The translations under genes and the position numbers were made by a program. A stretch of 64,000 nt of DNA from Flavobacterium gyeonganense (lineage in GTDB: Bacteria; Bacteroidota; Bacteroidia; Flavobacteriales; Flavobacteriaceae), in assembly GCF_029625295.1 (NCBI RefSeq), contig NZ_CP121112.1, positions 3,720,001-3,784,000 on the forward strand, given 5' to 3'. The notes under the pieces are model-generated. The model did no database searches. It had not been told where the DNA came from and saw only the letters and a program-made list of their open reading frames with translations. Below are positions 46,381 through 53,996 of the stretch, piece by piece; within the stretch, counting starts at the first letter, position 1, and every line of letters begins with the position of its first letter.

Positions 46381-46524
46381 ATGGCGAAAATTTACTCTAA
46401 AAAGACATTAGCTTCTAAAGATTTAAAACCAAACAAAGAAGTCGTTTCTTTTTTATTAAGTTATTCACAAGCTTTAAAAGTTGTGAAAATCGATAATAAA
46501 AGTTTTGAAGTTATAGCTAATTAA
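46381..46524 (+). CDS. Short 47-residue ORF after the sigma gene, unknown
   Basis: A short frame (ATG at 46381, stop 46522-46524) 50 bases behind the sigma gene and just ahead of a terminator. The product starts MAKIYSKKTLASKDLKPNKE and continues with a hydrophobic/basic helix (VVSFLLSYSQALKVVKID) ending SFEVIAN. It is basic, has no signal peptide and no known domain. Position between the sigma gene and the shared terminator suggests co-transcription. It could be a small regulator of the sigma factor, but that is a guess. Support is the open frame, good codon use and context. Confidence 0.55.
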   Translation: MAKIYSKKTLASKDLKPNKEVVSFLLSYSQALKVVKIDNKSFEVIAN

Positions 46525-46587
46525 ACAGCCCACTACTTTGTCGGATGTTTATTCGAAAGAGAACCAAATGGTCGTTTTGGTCGAAAG

Positions 46588-46627
46588 CTCACTATTCGTA
46601 TTGAAATACAAATAGTGAGTTTTTTTT
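46588..46627 (+). terminator. Intrinsic terminator, copy 1 of a shared element
   Basis: Stem CTCACTATT-C-GTATT with AATAC-A-AATAGTGAG (one C-A mismatch), two-base apex, then eight T. The 19 bases at 46583-46601 are repeated exactly at 48216-48234 in the terminator behind the first TPR gene. Confidence 0.8.
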
Positions 46628-47024
46628 GTTTACTACATGTGGTTTGTAGCCTGTTTAAAACATTTGTAATACAGAATGTCTTAAAATAGCTAATCTTGTA
46701 AGTAATTATTTCTTTTAAATACACATATGAAAAATAATTTGTATTTTATTTGTGTATTCATTTTTTAATTCTATTTTTAGATAAAAAATGAATAACCTTC
46801 AAAAAATGATGTAAAAAAAACATTTATAATTTTAATTCAGTTAAAAAATGATTTTTTTTATATGTAGTGAATGTTTAACCGTATAAAATTTGTTGATATG
46901 ATAAAAAACTACCCTAATTTTTCTATCTAGTTTGATGAAGCTTTTAAATCCCATCAGATTTATAAGTCTGCAGTTTTGCATCTAAATGCAGCCCAAATCT
47001 ATTAACCATCAAACTAATCTAAAC
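46628..47024 (+). other. Noncoding leader region of the first TPR gene
   Basis: About 400 very AT-rich bases. No gene of normal size is seen. A 10-residue frame at 46898-46930 (MIKNYPNFSI, stop TAG) starts with ATGATAAAAAACTAC, and a similar start (ATGAAAAAAAACTAC) lies ahead of the second TPR gene at 48555. I found no exact TAnnTTTG box. A gene-specific regulator or sigma factor may be involved. Confidence 0.4.
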
Positions 47025-48089
47025 ATGAAATTAAAATTTATAATGTTATCAATGCTGTTGATACATGTTGGAGTATATTCTCAAAAGTCTCAAATAAAAG
47101 ATGCCCAATCTTTGTTTGAAAAAGGAAAATCTGATGAGGCAATTGTAATTTTAAAAAAGACAGAATATCTAATTCTAAATGCCCCGGATGAAGAAAAATC
47201 AGATTTTTATTTCTTAAAAGGAAATGTGTTAAAGGACCTGGCTCTCAAAAACATTGATGCTGCCAATAATTTTTCTGCTGCATCACAATCTTATCAGGAT
47301 GTAATTTTATATGAAAATGAAGCTGGTAAATACAAACTTTCCGTAAAAGCAAATCTGGCTTTAAAAGATATGAAGTCAAAACTTGTTAATGGTGCAATCA
47401 GTGATTTTAAGGCAGGTAATTTTAAAGAGAGTGCTGAAAAGAGCTATAAAGTATATTTATTCGATAAAAAGGATACAATGAATTTGTACAATGCTGCTGC
47501 CGCTTATTTAAATGCAAAGGAATATGTTTTAGCAATCCAATATTATGAGCAGTTAAAAAAAATCAACTTTTCAGGAAATGGAATTCTTTATTACGCAACC
47601 AATAAGAAAACAAAAGAAGAAGAAGCTTTTATCTCTCCAAAAGCAAGAGAATCCTATATTCAGGAAGGACTTTATGAAAAACCAAGAAATGAAGCTATTC
47701 CTTCCAGAAAGTTCGAGGTAAATAGAAACTTAGGATATGCTTATTTGGAGAGAAAGGAGTTAGTAAAAGCAGAGGCGACCTACAATTATCTTTTAGAATT
47801 AGATCCTAATTATATTGATGCGTACATCAATCTGGCTTATTTAAAACTAGAATCAAAAAAAGAAATAGTAGACAAGATAGATGCTTTGGGAAATTCTAAA
47901 AAAGAAATGCTGGAGTATGATAAATTGTCAGCAAAAAAAGATGATATAATAAAAAGTGCCATTCCTTATCTTACAAAAGCACTTACTATTGAGCCAAAAA
48001 ATCCAGAAGTTACAAAGATGCTTTTAGGAATTTACAGATCTTTAGATATGACAAAAGAGTATAATTCTCTAAAGACAATTAGTAATTAA
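47025..48089 (+). CDS. Secreted TPR protein (paralogue 1)
   Basis: A 354-residue exported protein starting at the ATG at 47025 (signal peptide ending HVGVYSQ); an in-frame ATG at 46986 would add 13 residues before the signal peptide. The mature part is helical and made of TPR-like hairpins: SLFEKGKSDEAIVILKK, YNAAAAYLNAKEYVLAIQYYEQL, NLGYAYLERKELVKAEATYNYLLELDP, YIDAYINLAYLKL and the last ALTIEPKNPEVTKMLLGIYRSL. No enzymatic motif. Such proteins form periplasmic protein-binding scaffolds; the partner is unknown. The gene is followed by the shared terminator and then by a close paralogue of identical repaired length. Confidence 0.82.
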   Translation: MKLKFIMLSMLLIHVGVYSQKSQIKDAQSLFEKGKSDEAIVILKKTEYLILNAPDEEKSDFYFLKGNVLKDLALKNIDAANNFSAASQSYQDVILYENEAGKYKLSVKANLALKDMKSKLVNGAISDFKAGNFKESAEKSYKVYLFDKKDTMNLYNAAAAYLNAKEYVLAIQYYEQLKKINFSGNGILYYATNKKTKEEEAFISPKARESYIQEGLYEKPRNEAIPSRKFEVNRNLGYAYLERKELVKAEATYNYLLELDPNYIDAYINLAYLKLESKKEIVDKIDALGNSKKEMLEYDKLSAKKDDIIKSAIPYLTKALTIEPKNPEVTKMLLGIYRSLDMTKEYNSLKTISN

Positions 48090-48220
48090 TAATAATAAAT
48101 TTTATTAGCTATTAATTGTTCAAAAGAGAATTAGGAGTTTAAATTTTAAACTTAAAAGCTTTAGTTTTATCGAGATTTTTTATTTCGAAATAAAAAACAA
48201 ATCGGCATTTTGCATGAAAG

Positions 48221-48259
48221 CTCACTATTCGTATGAAAATACTGATAGTGAGTTTTTTT
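48221..48259 (+). terminator. Intrinsic terminator, copy 2 of a shared element
   Basis: Eight-base stem CTCACTAT / ATAGTGAG with an inner GTAT-GAAA-ATAC hairpin, then seven T. The 5' side, 48216-48234, is identical over 19 bases to the terminator at 46588-46627. Confidence 0.8.
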
Positions 48260-48654
48260 GTGCAATAATTTAATGATAAAATAGATAATCAATCTTAAAT
48301 GTATGGATGACATAAATAAAAAGATTTACGGTTTAAATTTTTAATTAGTTAAAAGAATTGTACTTTAATTAGGATTTTTATTATTACCGTGTTAAAGTTT
48401 AGTGCTTTGTTATTTTGCCTGATTTTTATCTTTAGCTTATTAAAAAAAGCTTTTATTTTGTACAAATCAAATCTAGATTTGTCGCATTAGAAATGGGTCG
48501 GAAGAAAAGTAAATAATAATAAAATAAAAATTTAAAGCATCAATTTTAACATCTATGAAAAAAAACTACGATAATTTATTTTGTTTTGTTTGCACCTTTT
48601 AAATATATACTACATTCAATTAATCAATTATTTAATAATCAAACTAAACAAAAA
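48260..48654 (+). other. Noncoding leader region of the second TPR gene
   Basis: About 395 very AT-rich bases without a normal gene. A 15-residue frame at 48555-48602 (MKKNYDNLFCFVCTF) begins like the short frame ahead of the first TPR gene. This suggests that the leader was duplicated together with the gene. No exact -7 box was found. Confidence 0.4.
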
Positions 48655-49717
48655 ATGAAAAATAATATTAAAATACTATCCTTTCTGTTATTGGTCAATG
48701 TTGGGGTATTTGCCCAAAAAGATCAAATAAAAGAAGCTCAGTCTTTTTATGATAAAGGAAAAATCGAAGAGTCATTAACAATTTTAAAAAAATTGAATAT
48801 CTTATCGTCAATGCTCCTGACGTAACCAAATCTGATTTTTTTTACTTAAAAGGAAATAGTTATAAAGATTTAGCAAATAAGAACATAGATCCTAAAAATA
48901 ATTTCACATTGGCTTCTGGGGCATATCAGGACGTACTTTTGTATGAAAATGATTCACGCCATTACAAATATGCTTTTAAGGCAGATTTAGCTTTAAAAGA
49001 TATTAAGTCAAAACTCGTTAAAGGGGCAATTAGTGATTTCAAAGAAGGGAAATACAAAGAAAGTGCTGATAAGAGTTATGAAGTTTATTTATTTGATAAA
49101 AAAGATACCTTAAACTTATACAATGCAGCAGCAGCTTCCCTAACAGGTAAAGATTATGTATCATCTATCAAATATTACGAGGAACTAAAAAAAGGAACTA
49201 TACAGGAACAGGAACTATTTTTTATGCAACTCATAAAAAGACAAAATTAGAAGATGCTTTCGTTTCTTTAGGTGCGCGTGATTTGGCCGTTAGTGAAGGT
49301 GTATACGAGAAACCCAGAAATTTTTCTCCTCCTTCAAAAAGAGAAGAAGTTTTAACTAATCTGGCTTTTTCATATTTAGAGAGAAATGATTTTGCTAATG
49401 CAGAAAAAAATTATCAGGATGCTTTACACATAAATCCTAATTGTATTAATTGTTGCATTAATCTCGTTTTTGTCAAAATGGAATTAAAAAAGGCATTGTT
49501 AGATCAGATGAATGCACTGGGAAATACTCCAAAAGAAGTAAAACAATACGATGAATTAAATGCTAAAAAAGATGAGATTGTAAAAAGTGCAATACCGATT
49601 CTTAAAAAGGCTTTAATTATCGAACCAGGCAATGAAGAAGCAAAAAAATCACTTTTAGGTATATACAGAGCTCTGGAAATGACTAATGAATATAATGCTT
49701 TGAAAAACAGTAAATAA
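48655..49717 (+). pseudogene. Secreted TPR protein (paralogue 2), two frameshifts as sequenced
   Basis: A tandem paralogue of the preceding TPR protein, with signal peptide ending NVGVFAQ from the ATG at 48655. The frame breaks twice, at seven-A runs 48786-48792 and 49187-49193. Adding one A at each restores ILKKIEYLIVNAPDVTKSDFF and ELKKRNYTGTGTIFYATHKK. The single repaired product has 354 residues, exactly the length of paralogue 1, with the same helical repeats (GDFKEGKYKES-like, YNAAAASLTGKDYVSSIKYYEEL, LAFSYLERNDFANAEKNYQDALHINP). This agreement makes sequence undercalls far more likely than decay. It ends against the nth gene at a convergent hairpin. Confidence 0.82.
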
Positions 49718-49723
49718 TTTATA

Positions 49724-49758
49724 AGGAAGCTGCTAAACTTTCTTTTTGGCAGCTTCTT
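49724..49758. terminator. Convergent hairpin overlapping the nth 3' end
   Basis: GAAGCTGC (49726-49733) pairs with GCAGCTTC (49749-49756), extended by a wobble and an A-T pair, with a 15-base loop. It follows the TPR gene stop and covers the last codons of nth on the other strand. Confidence 0.55.
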
Positions 49759-50389
49759 CTATTATTGATTTTTTTCCAATAGTTCTTGTAATAATATCTT
49801 TTTCCAGACTCCAGCCCCTTGCAGGAGAATATTCACGTCCGTACCAGATAATCTGCAAGTGTAAATCATTCCATAAATCTCTTGGAAATAACCTTTTAGC
49901 ATCTTTTTCTGTCTGGACTACATTTTTTCCGTTCGAAAGATTCCATCGGTACATCAATCTGTGTATATGCGTATCAACCGGAAATGCCGGAACCCCAAAT
50001 GCCTGGGACATCACGACACTAGCTGTTTTATGGCCAACAGCCGGCAAAGCTTCAAGAGCCTCAAAACTTTGAGGAACTTCTCCGTTATGTTTTTCAATTA
50101 AAATCTCAGATAACCCGTGAATCCCTTTCGATTTCATTGGTGACAACCCGCAAGGACGAATAATTTCCTTAATTTCTTCTACAGACAGTTTTACCATATC
50201 ATATGGATTATCAGCCTTAGCAAATAATAAAGGCGTAATCTGATTCACACGCACATCTGTACATTGTGCCGAAAGCAATACAGCAATCAATAAGGTATAA
50301 GGATCTTTGTGGTCAAGCGGGACAGGTATAGTAGGATAGAGTTCTTTTAACGTATTTATAACAAATTGTACTCGGGCTTCTTTATTCAT
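49733..50389 (-). CDS. nth: Endonuclease III-type DNA glycosylase without the Fe-S cluster cysteines
   Basis: A base-excision repair glycosylase/AP lyase for oxidised pyrimidines, 218 residues from the ATG at 50389; an upstream in-frame start at 50458 adds a non-conserved stretch. The HhH-GPD core is complete: LLSAQCTDVRVN, HhH ALPAVGHKTASVVM with catalytic Lys121, and FPVDTHIHRL with Asp139. In the model family a [4Fe-4S] cluster is held by four cysteines near the C-terminus. Here that region reads IIWYGREYSPARGWSLEKDI and then IITRTIGKKS, and it has no cysteine at all. So this is an Nth lineage that lost the cluster. Confidence 0.92.
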   Translation of the reverse strand: MNKEARVQFVINTLKELYPTIPVPLDHKDPYTLLIAVLLSAQCTDVRVNQITPLLFAKADNPYDMVKLSVEEIKEIIRPCGLSPMKSKGIHGLSEILIEKHNGEVPQSFEALEALPAVGHKTASVVMSQAFGVPAFPVDTHIHRLMYRWNLSNGKNVVQTEKDAKRLFPRDLWNDLHLQIIWYGREYSPARGWSLEKDIITRTIGKKSIIEEAAKKKV

Positions 50390-50614
50390 TTCCGTATTTT
50401 TATTACCGTAAAAATAGCATAATTTTGATGATGTGCCTAATCCGGCTTTTCGTTTCAACTCCTCATTGTCAAAGTAACATTTTTAAGCATTAACAAGAGC
50501 TTCCGCTGGTCGCTTTCTTAATGCAAAAAATGTAAACTTTTACAATTCCGGGGTTTTCACTATAATCCGGGGCAGAAAAAACAAGTAACAATTCATAATT
50601 CATAATTATAAAAC

Positions 50615-51067
50615 ATGACGACATTACAAAAAGGGGATAAAGCACCCAATTTTTCAGGAACAGATCAGGACGGAAAAACACATACACTGGCAGATTATAA
50701 AGGAAAAAAGCTCGTAGTTTTCTTTTATCCCAAAGCAAGTACACCGGGCTGTACCGCAGAAGCCTGTGATTTAAGGGATAATTTTGAGCGATTTAAAGCT
50801 AATAATTATGAACTTTTGGGTGTAAGCGCTGATAGTCAGAAGGCGCAATTGAAATTCAAAGACAAATACGAATTCCCTTTTCCGCTTTTGGCAGATGAAG
50901 ACAAATCAGTAATCAATGCTTTTGGAGTGTGGGGACCAAAGAAATTCATGGGAAAAGAATATGACGGAATCCACAGAACCACTTTTGTAATTGACGAAAA
51001 CGGAATAATCGATGAGGTTATTTCACAGGTGAAAACAAAAGAACACGCAGCTCAAATTTTGAAATAA
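50615..51067 (+). CDS. bcp: Bacterioferritin comigratory protein-type peroxiredoxin (thiol peroxidase)
   Basis: A 150-residue atypical 2-Cys peroxiredoxin that reduces H2O2 and organic hydroperoxides with thioredoxin. The N-terminal KGDKAPNFSGTDQDGKT start is followed by the active site YPKASTPGCTAEACDLRD, with peroxidatic Cys46 and resolving Cys51 in the CxxxxC form of BCP/PrxQ. The catalytic Thr/Pro and the later RTTFVIDENG are present. It is monocistronic, closed by the hairpin at 51092-51122. The plus-strand orientation is opposite to nth upstream, so the 225-base divergent gap holds both promoters. Confidence 0.95.
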   Translation: MTTLQKGDKAPNFSGTDQDGKTHTLADYKGKKLVVFFYPKASTPGCTAEACDLRDNFERFKANNYELLGVSADSQKAQLKFKDKYEFPFPLLADEDKSVINAFGVWGPKKFMGKEYDGIHRTTFVIDENGIIDEVISQVKTKEHAAQILK

Positions 51068-51091
51068 CTAATGAGTAAAGTACAATAATAC

Positions 51092-51122
51092 AAAATGCCC
51101 TTTTTTTCGAAAAGGGCATTTT
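51092..51122. terminator. Bidirectional intrinsic terminator
   Basis: Thirteen-base perfect arms (51092-51104 and 51110-51122) around AAAATGCCCTTTT, a 5-base loop and flanking A/T tracts. It lies between convergent bcp (+) and parC (-). Confidence 0.8.
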
Positions 51123-51142
51123 TTTCTATTTCTATTTTCAAA

Positions 51143-53863
51143 TTATTCTAAAACCAGACCAATCTGACCGTCGTCATCTAATTCAGTTTCTACAGGATCG
51201 TCTTCTGAAATTTCAGGTCTTTCCGGAACTTCTTCAACAGGTTCTTCGTAAGGAAGCGGTTCTAATAAATTGACTTGTCTTAACTTTTCTGTTGTTAATT
51301 GATTTCCTAAAGCTTTAAAACCTTTTACGGCTATAAAGTCTGCTACATCTATATGAAGATCTTCTTTCTGAACACCTTTTACTTTTGCAAAAACCAATTG
51401 TGCCACCGGACGATAATCTGTTGATACAATTTCCAACTGAGAGTTCGGATGATCGGTAATAAAGATTTCTTCTTTGCCTTCATTTTCCACAAGGAAACGC
51501 TTTAAGAAATAGCGCTCTTTTTCACCATCGTAATAAATTGCAGAAATTGGTTTCTTAGGTTTCCATTTTTCCAAAACAATCATATCTTCTTCAAAGTGAG
51601 TTGATAACTCCGGAATAATTACTTTTAGTTTACCGGATTGACTGATGACCAAAATTTTATCCGTTGGTTTGAATTCGCCTAGTAATTCTCCTCTTCCGTC
51701 AACATTTAAACGTTTTACAGTGTCATCAAACCAGACTTTTCTTGGAAGTAAGGTCGAAATTCCTTTTTCTTTTAATTCTATTTTCTTAATTGGGTATTTG
51801 GTTACCAGGTTTCCTTTAGAACTACGTCCTTTGATTGCTAGTTTGGCAAAATCAATATCGAATTTCAGTTTTTTAATTGTTCCAATTTGTCTTAATAAGA
51901 TGGTAACCACCTCAGCTTCACCGTTTGGATTATGTGAGAAATAAACAACCTGAGAGCCTTTGGTGCCATTCGTCAAATCATAAGCTTTGTCTCTGGTAAC
52001 TCCGGTAACATTGAAACGTTTTATGTAAGATGGCCCAGATTTTCCATCACGATAAATCATATTGTAAATCGTACGTTTATCGTTCTTATCAAATACAGCC
52101 ACATGAATAATATCTTTACCTACAAAAGTTTTGGCATCTACTTTTGTAATCATCATTGTACCATCTCGTAGAAATACAATTACATCATCAATATCAGAAC
52201 AATCTCCCACATATTCGTCTTTCTTTAAACTCGTTCCTACAAAACCTTCTTCGCGGTTCACGTATAATTTTGTGTTACGCAAAACAACTTTTGTAGCTTC
52301 AACGTTATCAAAAACACGAAGTTCAGTCTGGCGCTGGCGTCCTTTTCCGTATTTCTCTTTTAATTTCGTGAAATAGGCAATCGCAAAATCGGTTAGATGT
52401 TCCAAATTGTATTCTACCTCTTTCATTTCTTCTTCCAGCCTCGAAATCAATTCATCAGCTTTATCAGAATCAAAACGAGTGATACGAATCATCGGGATTT
52501 GAGTTAATCTTTGCAAATCTTCATCTGTAATTTCTCTTACGAATGATTTTTTGAAAGGCTCAAAACGATCATACAAATACTTGTAAAGTGATTCTCTGTC
52601 TCCGTATAATTTGAAATCGATATACATTTCTTCACGAATGAAGATTTTTTCTAAAGTAGAAAAATGCCATTTATTCTTTAATTCTTCTAACTGAATTTCT
52701 AATTCCTGACGCAGTAAATCAACCGTTCTGTGTGTGGAGATTTTCAACATTTCAGAAACTCCGATAAACAAAGGTTTGTTATCTTCAATAACACAACCTA
52801 AAGGAGCTACAGACGTTTCACAAGCTGTAAATGCAAATAAAGCATCAATTGTTTTATCAGGAGAAACACCCGGGAAAAGGTGAATTAAAATCTCTACATC
52901 AGCTGCAGTATTGTCTTCAATTTTCTTGATTTTGATTTTACCTTTTTCATTGGCTTTCAAAATACTATCAATCAAAGTCGAAGTATTAGTAGAAAACGGA
53001 ATCTGCGTAATCACCAATGTATTTTTATCCAACTGTGAAATCTTAGCACGCACACGTACACGTCCGCCGCGCATTCCGTCATTATAATTCGAAACATCGG
53101 CGATACCAGCAGTCATAAAATCTGGATAAAGCGTAAACGGTTTTCCTTTTAATATTTTAATAGAAGCATCAATTAATTCATTGAAGTTATGAGGCAGGAC
53201 TTTCGTCGAAAGACCAACTGCAATACCTTCCGCTCCCTGAGCTAAAAGCAATGGGAATTTTACCGGAAGATTATTTGGTTCTGCACGACGACCATCATAC
53301 GAAACACCCCAATCTGTAATTTTTGGAGAATATAAAACCTCCAAAGCAAACTTAGATAAACGTGCCTCGATATAACGTGAAGCTGCAGCGCCATCCCCTG
53401 TTAGAATATTTCCCCAGTTTCCTTGACAGTCTATCAATAAATCTTTTTGACCGATTTGTACCATTGCATCACCAATACTCGCATCTCCGTGTGGGTGATA
53501 CTGCATGGTGTGACCTACAACATTGGCAACTTTATTATAACGACCATCATCCAGCTCTTTTAAAGAGTGCATAATACGACGCTGAACAGGCTTGAATCCG
53601 TCTTCGATAGCAGGAACTGCACGTTCCAGAATTACGTACGAAGCGTAATCCAGGAACCAGTCTTTGTACATTCCGGTTACTTTCGTTATAACGTCTTCTC
53701 CCTCTTCTTCCTCATTTTCGTAAAAATGCTGCCCTTCAAAGTTTTTAGCATCTACGTCGATAATCTCATCGTCATCTCCATTTGGATTGTCATCAATCTG
53801 ATTTTCATCCTGATTATTTTCGTCGTCGTTTGGAATAATGTTATCGTCTTCTTCGTCTTTCAT
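51143..53863 (-). CDS. parC: DNA topoisomerase IV subunit A with acidic N-terminal extension
   Basis: The cleavage subunit of topoisomerase IV, which decatenates chromosomes. It has 906 residues. An N-terminal extension of about 58 residues is almost entirely Asp/Glu/Asn. The conserved start YKDWFLDYASYVILERAVP, the quinolone-pocket motif YHPHGDASIGDAMV and the active-site Tyr in AAASRYIEAR follow. A C-terminal beta-pinwheel domain runs from about 520 on. The residue equal to the quinolone-bridging serine is Ala (HPHGDA). The pairing with parE upstream and the lack of the GyrA-box QRRGGKG support ParC over GyrA. Confidence 0.9.
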   Translation of the reverse strand: MKDEEDDNIIPNDDENNQDENQIDDNPNGDDDEIIDVDAKNFEGQHFYENEEEEGEDVITKVTGMYKDWFLDYASYVILERAVPAIEDGFKPVQRRIMHSLKELDDGRYNKVANVVGHTMQYHPHGDASIGDAMVQIGQKDLLIDCQGNWGNILTGDGAAASRYIEARLSKFALEVLYSPKITDWGVSYDGRRAEPNNLPVKFPLLLAQGAEGIAVGLSTKVLPHNFNELIDASIKILKGKPFTLYPDFMTAGIADVSNYNDGMRGGRVRVRAKISQLDKNTLVITQIPFSTNTSTLIDSILKANEKGKIKIKKIEDNTAADVEILIHLFPGVSPDKTIDALFAFTACETSVAPLGCVIEDNKPLFIGVSEMLKISTHRTVDLLRQELEIQLEELKNKWHFSTLEKIFIREEMYIDFKLYGDRESLYKYLYDRFEPFKKSFVREITDEDLQRLTQIPMIRITRFDSDKADELISRLEEEMKEVEYNLEHLTDFAIAYFTKLKEKYGKGRQRQTELRVFDNVEATKVVLRNTKLYVNREEGFVGTSLKKDEYVGDCSDIDDVIVFLRDGTMMITKVDAKTFVGKDIIHVAVFDKNDKRTIYNMIYRDGKSGPSYIKRFNVTGVTRDKAYDLTNGTKGSQVVYFSHNPNGEAEVVTILLRQIGTIKKLKFDIDFAKLAIKGRSSKGNLVTKYPIKKIELKEKGISTLLPRKVWFDDTVKRLNVDGRGELLGEFKPTDKILVISQSGKLKVIIPELSTHFEEDMIVLEKWKPKKPISAIYYDGEKERYFLKRFLVENEGKEEIFITDHPNSQLEIVSTDYRPVAQLVFAKVKGVQKEDLHIDVADFIAVKGFKALGNQLTTEKLRQVNLLEPLPYEEPVEEVPERPEISEDDPVETELDDDGQIGLVLE

Positions 53864-53954
53864 TTTTTATGCTGAATTATTTCAGTATTTTTTCTATTTA
53901 AATTTAACAGAAGTATTTTCAATTCCCCAGTTACTGACTGAGGTTTTACATTTC

Positions 53955-53981
53955 AAAAACGCAGTCAGTGTCTGCGTTTTT
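53955..53981 (-). terminator. Hairpin terminator between parE and parC
   Basis: Ten-base perfect arms AAAAACGCAG / CTGCGTTTTT with a 7-base loop lie 16 bases after the parE stop on the minus strand. The run of T after the stem serves minus-strand transcription, so parC may be expressed partly from its own promoter. Confidence 0.65.
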
Positions 53982-53996
53982 CAATTTCTAAAAATA

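Noticed and set aside
53567..53875. Phe/Ile/Val-rich plus-strand frame opposite the parC start, looking like a membrane protein
   Set aside because: It is the complement of the polyacidic ParC N-terminus (GAT/GAA codons read back as hydrophobic codons).
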